Source of the DNA: Acidobacteriota bacterium
Lineage (GTDB): Bacteria > Acidobacteriota > JAAYUB01 > JAMOQF01
Reading direction: 5' to 3'
Length of the DNA: 9,916 nucleotides
Assembly: GCA_027040585.1 (NCBI GenBank)
Contig: JALULU010000177.1
Coordinates: 1 to 9,916, forward strand
Shown: positions 5,742-9,916 of the stretch, one piece after another
How the letters are laid out: every line of letters starts with the position of its first letter
How positions within the stretch are numbered: position 1 is the first letter of the stretch
The notes under the pieces: generated by a model
The model's input: only the letters and a program-made list of their open reading frames with translations
Told to the model about the DNA's origin: nothing
Database searches by the model: none
Translations under genes and position numbers: made by a program

Positions 5742-6801
5742 ATATAAAATAAACTATTGATAACCACAGAAATATACTGCTCACAATAGCAATAAAACTG
5801 GCATTTTCATCTATATTTATGATTGACTTTGCGTCTATTTCGTTAACATTAAAAATATAATCTAGTCCTAATCCAAAAAGGATACTACCGATAGCTATGC
5901 TTCCTAAATAAGCATACAGGGCATAAGAGCCTAAGGTTTTTTTCACAACTCCTGCAGTTACTATATTTGTAGCAGGTCCGGCACTCAAAAATACAAATGC
6001 AGCTCCCGGACTTACACCTCCTAGCATCAAAGCTGCTGCTATCGGAAGCGAGGCCGTCGCACAAACATACATAGGTACTGCTATTAAGATAGCTATGATA
6101 TACGATAACCATGAGTATTTGGACAATATATCACTTAAATCTTGTGGAATAGCCACGCTGATGATAGCGCCTAAAATCAATCCCCAAAAAAGTGGTTTTG
6201 CGATATCTCCTAAAAGTGAAACAAAAGAGTACCTAAGTGCTTTTTTAAGGGAGAATTTTTTTATCAAGCTCTCTTCATTGGCTCTGTTTGATGTTTGCAT
6301 TTTTGGCGCTGCCGAAAAAGAACCAAAAGAGACACTTGATTTTTTGGCATCAGATTGTAATGAAAATTTTGGTTTTTTCATCTCTTCCTTTTTATCAAAA
6401 ATATTTATAATAACTCCAGCAGCTACGGCAATAATCATAGAACTAACAATACGATAAATTGTAAATATCCACCCAAATACGCCATAAGTTGCCAAGATAG
6501 AATCAACCCCTGTGATAGGAGTAGAGATCAAAAACGAAAGAGTAGCACCTTTGCTAGCTCCACTTTTTTTGATGCTTGTTGCCAAGGGAATCACACCGCA
6601 CGAACAGACAGGAAGCGGTATGCCAAACAAGGTTGATTTTAGCACCGAGAGTATATTGTCCTTTCCAAGATGTTTGGTAACTAAAGTTTGAGGAACAATC
6701 TCATGTAAAATGCCTGCAAAAACCAATCCAAACAAGATATATGGTGCCATCGCATTGCTAAGTTCTATAAGTGAATCAAAAAAACTATAAATAATTTCCA
6801 T
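5710..6801 (-). CDS. SO_0444-type metal/metalloid efflux permease
   Basis: This 363-aa integral inner-membrane protein is of the permease family that includes SO_0444 (Cu/Zn efflux) and ArsP. About eight to ten hydrophobic segments are visible in two halves joined by a hydrophilic loop (about 136-188). Each half carries a related signature: IPLPVCSCGVIPLA (61-74, C66 and C68) followed by GASKGATLSFLISTPITG, and VPMYVCATASLPIA (242-255, C247) followed by VSPGAAFVFLSAGPATN, an internal duplication. The paired Cys/Pro motifs probably form the thiophilic-ion path. The connecting loop has no Cys or His. The gene is divergent from an ArsR repressor with a strong palindrome between, so metal-inducible expression is likely. 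The Shine-Dalgarno is weak (AAGAAG about 6 nt upstream). Whether the substrate is copper, zinc or arsenite is open: the ArsR cysteine motif favours As(III)/Sb(III), while the family name and downstream genes favour copper. Confidence 0.85.
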   Translation of the reverse strand: MEIIYSFFDSLIELSNAMAPYILFGLVFAGILHEIVPQTLVTKHLGKDNILSVLKSTLFGIPLPVCSCGVIPLATSIKKSGASKGATLSFLISTPITGVDSILATYGVFGWIFTIYRIVSSMIIAVAAGVIINIFDKKEEMKKPKFSLQSDAKKSSVSFGSFSAAPKMQTSNRANEESLIKKFSLKKALRYSFVSLLGDIAKPLFWGLILGAIISVAIPQDLSDILSKYSWLSYIIAILIAVPMYVCATASLPIAAALMLGGVSPGAAFVFLSAGPATNIVTAGVVKKTLGSYALYAYLGSIAIGSILFGLGLDYIFNVNEIDAKSIINIDENASFIAIVSSIFLWLSIVYFISKDYLLKVSR

Positions 6802-6823
6802 CTTTTACTTCTTTATGATAAAA

Positions 6824-6867
6824 TACATATAACAATTAAGTTATATAACCGAATTGTTATATAACTT
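6824..6867. promoter_or_regulatory. ArsR operator: three 16-bp-spaced units, nested palindromes
   Basis: Two perfect copies of the palindrome GTTATATAAC lie at 6840-6849 and 6856-6865, with a partial third (7 of 10 bases, ATATAAC at 6827-6833) at 6824-6833. All centres are 16 bp apart. This creates a perfect 12-bp-arm inverted repeat (6838-6849 with 6856-6867) and an overlapping 36-bp palindrome (6827-6862) with only two mismatched pairs. The array fills the gap between the divergent permease and arsR genes and ends 18 nt before the arsR start codon, so it must overlap or adjoin both promoters. The TATATA-like core also makes plausible -10 elements in both directions. Binding by the adjacent ArsR is inferred. 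Confidence 0.8.
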
Positions 6868-6885
6868 TGCTTTAAAAGGACTTAA

Positions 6886-7212
6886 ATGGAAAAATTAGTC
6901 AAACTTGCAAAAATATTTAGTGATAAAAACCGCTTAAGTATATTTGCTCTTATATTAAGAGACAAAAAACTTTGTGTTTGTGAAATATGCGATACCTTAA
7001 ACCTCTCTCAACCTCTTGTATCAAGGCACTTAAAGATGATGAAAGAGACGCAAATCTTACAAGCTACCCAAGAAGGCAAATGGATGCTGTATGCTTTAAC
7101 AAAAGATATAGATGCTGCCCTAAAATGTTGGATAGATGAGACAAGCAAACATCTCTCAACCCTGCCAAATCTTATCGCTTGTAACTTTACACGTCCAAAG
7201 AAAAGGATATAA
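6886..7212 (+). CDS. arsR: ArsR-family metal(loid)-responsive repressor
   Basis: This 108-aa winged-helix repressor is close to full family length. Seen: DNA-binding helices around LNLSQPLVSRHLKMMKE (38-54), a wing at QEGKWMLYAL (62-71), and the motif KKLCVCEIC with C30, C32 and C35. The spacing matches the E. coli ArsR site ELCVCDLC, where these cysteines bind As(III) or Sb(III) and release DNA. Further cysteines at 81 and 99 lie in the C-terminal region. The start ATG is preceded by AAAAGGA at a 5-nt spacing. A strong tandem palindrome lies directly upstream, so it is probably autoregulated and represses the divergent permease. Only 2 nt separate it from the response regulator, so the three genes 6886-9015 should be one operon. 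The sensing class is well supported; the physiological inducer could still be another thiophilic metal. Confidence 0.92.
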   Translation: MEKLVKLAKIFSDKNRLSIFALILRDKKLCVCEICDTLNLSQPLVSRHLKMMKETQILQATQEGKWMLYALTKDIDAALKCWIDETSKHLSTLPNLIACNFTRPKKRI

Positions 7213-7214
7213 TC

Positions 7215-7871
7215 ATGAAAATACTGCTATTAGAAGACGATGAGATACTAAATGAAATTATCGAATCTTTTTTAAAAGACAAAGGGTACGATGTTTACAC
7301 TGCATTTGATGGTAATGAAGCTGAAGACCTGCTTTATAGTGAAAAATTTGACCTGTTATTGTTTGATGTAAATGTTCCGTCTATAAATGGATTTGAACTT
7401 TTAAGCAACCTTAGAAAAAATTTTATCTTTACTCCCGCTATATTTATAACCTCCCTAAATGATACACAAGATTTAAAAGATGGATTCTCAAGCGGATGTG
7501 ATGACTATATAAAAAAACCGTTTGAGTTTGACGAACTTGAGCTCAGAATTGATAACATAAAGAGACTATACAAGATAGAACAGAGCAAAATAGAACAAAT
7601 TGCAGATGGAATTTATTATGATTTTGACAAATCACAAATCATAAAAAACTCTAAAACATATACTCTAACAAAAAAAGAATCAAAAGTTTTAGAGTATTTT
7701 TTAAAAAACAAGGAAAAGATCATATCTCTTGAAGAGTTGGGCTCAAATATATGGACATACGAAGAGACTCCAACAGATTCAACTATAAGAACTTACATAA
7801 AAAATTTAAGAAAAATAGTAGATGAAGAGTGTATAACTACTATAAAAGGGGTTGGTTATCGTTTTAACTAA
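7215..7871 (+). CDS. OmpR/PhoB-family response regulator
   Basis: This 218-aa two-component response regulator and DNA-binding transcription factor is cytoplasmic. Seen: a receiver domain (1-115) with the acidic pair D8/D9, phospho-acceptor D51 in LLFDVNVPS, T79 and K101 (IKKPF); a linker; and a winged-helix output domain (about 125-218) with YTLTKKESKVLEYFLKNKE, the transactivation-loop/recognition region SLEELGSNIW to DSTIRTYIKNLRK, and the closing IKGVGYRFN wing typical of OmpR types. All switch residues are present. Shine-Dalgarno AAAGGA (in the arsR stop region) sits 7-8 nt upstream of ATG 7215, so it is probably coupled to arsR. The partner kinase follows with an overlap. The regulon is unknown. 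Control of the permease and/or the copper ATPase-cytochrome genes is a guess from position. Confidence 0.93.
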   Translation: MKILLLEDDEILNEIIESFLKDKGYDVYTAFDGNEAEDLLYSEKFDLLLFDVNVPSINGFELLSNLRKNFIFTPAIFITSLNDTQDLKDGFSSGCDDYIKKPFEFDELELRIDNIKRLYKIEQSKIEQIADGIYYDFDKSQIIKNSKTYTLTKKESKVLEYFLKNKEKIISLEELGSNIWTYEETPTDSTIRTYIKNLRKIVDEECITTIKGVGYRFN

Positions 7872-9015
7872 AGATGAAAAAAAGACTTTTTATAGTTTTC
7901 TAACCCTGTATCTAGGCTCTTCACTAGTGCTTTTTGTCATAATAGGTTGGCTATTTTACTCTTTTAGCTCAAAACAGTATCTTGCATTGGCCCTTTCAAA
8001 TATGCAACTAAACACGGGAAATATCTCACATAAAATCATCCAAGCCCAAATGAAAAATATACCATTAGAATTTGCAAGCTTGCCGATATCAAAAAAATTA
8101 AAATTTGGACTATACAGTTATGAACAAAAACCAATCTACACACAAATAAAAGAAAAAATAGATTTCTCAAAGCAGAGCTACATTGCCAATAACTCACTCT
8201 TTTATATAGACCATGGTGCAGCAGGTCATCTTGGGGTATCTTATGTTGTTGTGAAAAAATCAAATCTAAAAAGCAAATCAAAAATACTTCTTAAAAATAT
8301 AATTTTAACAGCCCTCTTTGCATATCTTATCATCGCATTGATTGGTTATTATTTAGCAAAACTTTTTATTTATCCGATTCAGAGTCAAAGAGAAAAATTA
8401 AATATTTTCATAAAAAATGCCACTCACGAACTAAACACTCCTGTTTCCGCACTTTTGCTATGTGTAAATTTAAATAATTTTTTTACCCAAAACAATAAAA
8501 ACCTCATAAAAATAAGTGCCAAAAAAATCTCAAATCTATATAAAGATTTATCATATATAACTCTAGAAAAACATAAAAATGAAAATCCAAAGAACTTAGA
8601 ATTATCTAATATCTTACAAAAAGAGTTACATTATCATACGATTCTTGCCCAAAAAAAGAAGATAAACCTAACTAGCACATTAGAAGAGACTTTTTTTAAG
8701 ATAGATGAAGAGGATTTTATAAGACTTACAAATAATTTAATTACAAATGCTATCAAATACACAAAAAGATATGGACACATAAAAATAATACTCAAAAATC
8801 ACAGTCTTTACATAGAGGATGACGGCATCGGCATAGACAAGGACAAGCTTGATAAGATCTTTAAGCGCTACTATAGAGCTACGGATGAAGTGGGTGGTTT
8901 TGGGATAGGATTAGATATAGTATATTCTATCTGTAAGACATACAAAATAGAGATAAATGTCAATTCTAAGAGAGACGAAGGAACGCTGTTTGTTCTAAAT
9001 TTTTTTAGGAGCTAA
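7852..9015 (+). CDS. Membrane sensor histidine kinase
   Basis: This protein of up to 387 aa is the partner of the preceding response regulator. Seen, numbered from TTG 7852: a first membrane helix (about 17-37), an extracytoplasmic sensor region of about 108 residues without an obvious family or Cys/His metal cluster, a second membrane helix (about 147-172), an H-box ATHELNTPVSA with H192, an N-box NNLITNAIKY (294-303), a G1 box EDDGIGI (322-328), an F-box-like KIFKRYYRA, and a G2 box GGFGIGL (348-354). All catalytic boxes are intact. The start is uncertain: TTG 7852 directly abuts the only purine-rich stretch (AAAAGGGG, 7844-7851), no in-frame ATG precedes the first membrane helix, and the ATG at 7874 is out of frame. 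It overlaps the regulator by about 20 nt in a different frame, suggesting coupled translation. The signal sensed cannot be told from sequence. Confidence 0.9.
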   Translation: MVIVLTKDEKKTFYSFLTLYLGSSLVLFVIIGWLFYSFSSKQYLALALSNMQLNTGNISHKIIQAQMKNIPLEFASLPISKKLKFGLYSYEQKPIYTQIKEKIDFSKQSYIANNSLFYIDHGAAGHLGVSYVVVKKSNLKSKSKILLKNIILTALFAYLIIALIGYYLAKLFIYPIQSQREKLNIFIKNATHELNTPVSALLLCVNLNNFFTQNNKNLIKISAKKISNLYKDLSYITLEKHKNENPKNLELSNILQKELHYHTILAQKKKINLTSTLEETFFKIDEEDFIRLTNNLITNAIKYTKRYGHIKIILKNHSLYIEDDGIGIDKDKLDKIFKRYYRATDEVGGFGIGLDIVYSICKTYKIEINVNSKRDEGTLFVLNFFRS

Positions 9016-9027
9016 GAAGCTCCTAAA
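9004..9027. terminator. 10-bp hairpin over the kinase stop codon, probable bidirectional terminator
   Basis: TTTAGGAGCT (9004-9013) and AGCTCCTAAA (9018-9027) are exact reverse complements around a 4-nt loop. The hairpin includes the kinase stop codon TAA (9013-9015) and lies between convergent genes. As with the hairpin at 2337-2370, no U-tract follows in either direction, so efficiency is uncertain. Confidence 0.55.
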
Positions 9028-9041
9028 TATCTAAAACCCAT

Positions 9042-9467
9042 TTATATGTCATTTCTATTTTTCCAACTATTATATGTTTTATCATTCCAAAATGATTGAA
9101 AGTAGCTTATCGCTTCTTTTTCCTCATCTTCACTTAAAGTACCACGAAAGGCCGGCATCTTTCCGCCATATTTTGCTCCTCCGTCATTTATCTGCGTCAT
9201 CAATTGGGCAAATGTATGATGCCAGGCATGTGCTGTACCGTTTAGGGCAGGTGGTGGATATGAACCATCTGCCAATTTTTTTCTCCAATTTACAGTTTTT
9301 TCTGCATTAAAACCATGGCAACTGGCACAATTTGCCGCAAAAACTTTTTTCCCCGCTTGCACTTGTGCCTTTGTGTACCATCTTTGGTTATCATTACTTT
9401 TTGCATTTACAAAATAGTATGCGAAACCGGCTATTGCCATGATAGCTACTAAAACTAATTTTTTCAT
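9042..9467 (-). CDS. Monohaem c-type cytochrome, periplasmic
   Basis: This 141-aa small class I cytochrome c is an electron carrier on the outer side of the inner membrane. Seen: an N-terminal hydrophobic signal or anchor (about 3-22, with VNA as a possible signal-peptidase site), one haem motif CASCH (C47, C50, H51), and a probable sixth ligand M104 in GGKMPAF. Between them, SYPPPALNGTAHAWHH (69-84) resembles the loop of other small cytochromes. No second haem site is present. The gene follows the copper ATPase by 9 nt, and its Shine-Dalgarno AAGGAG overlaps the ATPase stop codon (TAAGGAG), so the two are cotranscribed and probably coupled. Context suggests a role in copper handling or in supplying an oxidase, but the cytochrome itself shows no copper site. 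Its electron partners are unknown. Confidence 0.9.
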   Translation of the reverse strand: MKKLVLVAIMAIAGFAYYFVNAKSNDNQRWYTKAQVQAGKKVFAANCASCHGFNAEKTVNWRKKLADGSYPPPALNGTAHAWHHTFAQLMTQINDGGAKYGGKMPAFRGTLSEDEEKEAISYFQSFWNDKTYNSWKNRNDI

Positions 9468-9476
9468 ATTTGCTCC

Positions 9477-9916
9477 TTATATTTTACTGTTTTTCAATCT
9501 TAATGCATTTACAATAACTGATACTGAACTAAAACTCATAGCTGCTGCTGCAATCACGGGTGAAAGCAATATCCCAAAAAACGGATACAGCACACCAGCT
9601 GCGATTGGAACTCCTAAACTATTGTAAACAAAGGCAAAAAATAGATTTTGCCTTATATTTTTCATCGTGGCACGACTCAGCTTTAAAACCTTCACAAGCC
9701 CAACCAAGTCTCCTTTTATAAGTGTAATTCCGGCACTCTCTATAGCCACATCTGTTCCTGTACCCATAGCTATACCTACATCTGCTTGTGCAAGTGCCGG
9801 TGCATCATTTATACCATCGCCCGCCATAGCTACGATTTTTCCCTCTTTTTGCAGTTGCTTGATCACTTTTGCTTTATCTGCTGGCATTACATTGGCAACC
9901 ACTCTGTCAATTTTTA
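9477..9916 (-). CDS. copA: Cu(I)-translocating P-type ATPase, C-terminal part
   Basis: Only the last 145 or so codons are in the window; the gene continues past position 9916. The reading frame is open through the edge (KIDRVVANVMPADK), so the GTG at 9902 is an internal valine, not a start. Seen: the hinge motif GDGINDAPALAQADVGIAMG of the P domain that closes the phosphorylation site, then two membrane helices. The first has the YN pair (in FVYNSLGVP) and the second has MSFSSVSV. Known: these TM7 Y-N and TM8 M-x-x-S-S residues belong to the Cu(I)/Ag(I) P1B-1 class, which exports cuprous ion from the cytoplasm. The CPC motif and N-terminal metal domains lie outside the window. A CcoI/FixI-like enzyme that loads oxidase copper is an alternative, since a cytochrome c gene follows directly. 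Confidence 0.9.
   Translation of the reverse strand, partial: KIDRVVANVMPADKAKVIKQLQKEGKIVAMAGDGINDAPALAQADVGIAMGTGTDVAIESAGITLIKGDLVGLVKVLKLSRATMKNIRQNLFFAFVYNSLGVPIAAGVLYPFFGILLSPVIAAAAMSFSSVSVIVNALRLKNSKI

Noticed and set aside
7874..7903. ATG at 7874 with a run of lysine codons after the response regulator stop, resembling a kinase start.
   Set aside because: It is out of the kinase frame and reaches a stop after nine codons. The conserved kinase N-terminus is in the other frame.
9900..9902. GTG as a possible start of a short 141-aa protein.
   Set aside because: The upstream codons (K-I-D-R) keep the conserved P-type ATPase sequence open to the window edge, so this is an internal valine of a longer gene.

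Overview
The window is AT-rich. Its gene content and style point to a free-living Campylobacterota (former Epsilonproteobacteria; Sulfurimonas, Sulfurovum or Arcobacter type): compact gene order, A-rich coding strands, purine-rich ribosome binding sites, a Campylobacterota-type Y-family polymerase, an SO_0444-type permease, and a Cu(I)-ATPase next to a small c-type cytochrome. The phylum is inferred from protein character, not from a marker gene. I found no rRNA, tRNA, CRISPR array, IS element or transposase.

Layout. (1) 91-2321, + strand: a two-gene flavin/iron-sulfur oxidoreductase operon, with an NfnA/PyrK-like subunit overlapping a GltD/NfnB-like subunit by 13 nt. It ends at a perfect 12-bp hairpin shared with the convergent neighbour. 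(2) 2369-4402: a divergent pair, a Y-family translesion polymerase on the - strand and a CI/LexA-like repressor on the + strand. The repressor has an Ala-Gly cleavage site and a Ser/Lys dyad. The 90-bp gap between them holds two copies of TTGAT-N6-ATCAA exactly 21 bp apart, over the candidate promoters. It looks like a self-contained damage-inducible (SOS-like) mutagenesis switch and is the most interesting part of the window. (3) 4452-5741, +: an uncharacterised FAD-dependent dehydrogenase with an extended -10 box so close to its ATG that the mRNA may be leaderless. Its 3' end overlaps the next, convergent gene by 32 bp. (4) 5710-9015: a metal or metalloid permease on the - strand, divergent from an ArsR repressor + OmpR-type response regulator + histidine kinase operon. 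The 84-bp gap carries a tandem, nested palindromic operator. (5) 9042-9916, -: the C-terminal part of a Cu(I)-exporting P-type ATPase, cut by the window edge, followed by a monohaem cytochrome c.

How the parts work together. Blocks 4 and 5 form a metal-response region: ArsR probably represses both the permease and its own operon until a thiol-binding metal or metalloid arrives. Because arsR is only 2 nt from the response regulator, the same signal should set the dose of the two-component system. That system's targets are unknown, but the copper ATPase/cytochrome genes alongside are candidates. Block 2 is a separate stress module that probably responds to activated RecA. Block 1 is redox housekeeping.

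Nearly all intergenic space is short (under 100 bp) and is described below. The best-supported regulatory calls are the twin operator at 3694-3733 and the ArsR operator at 6824-6867.
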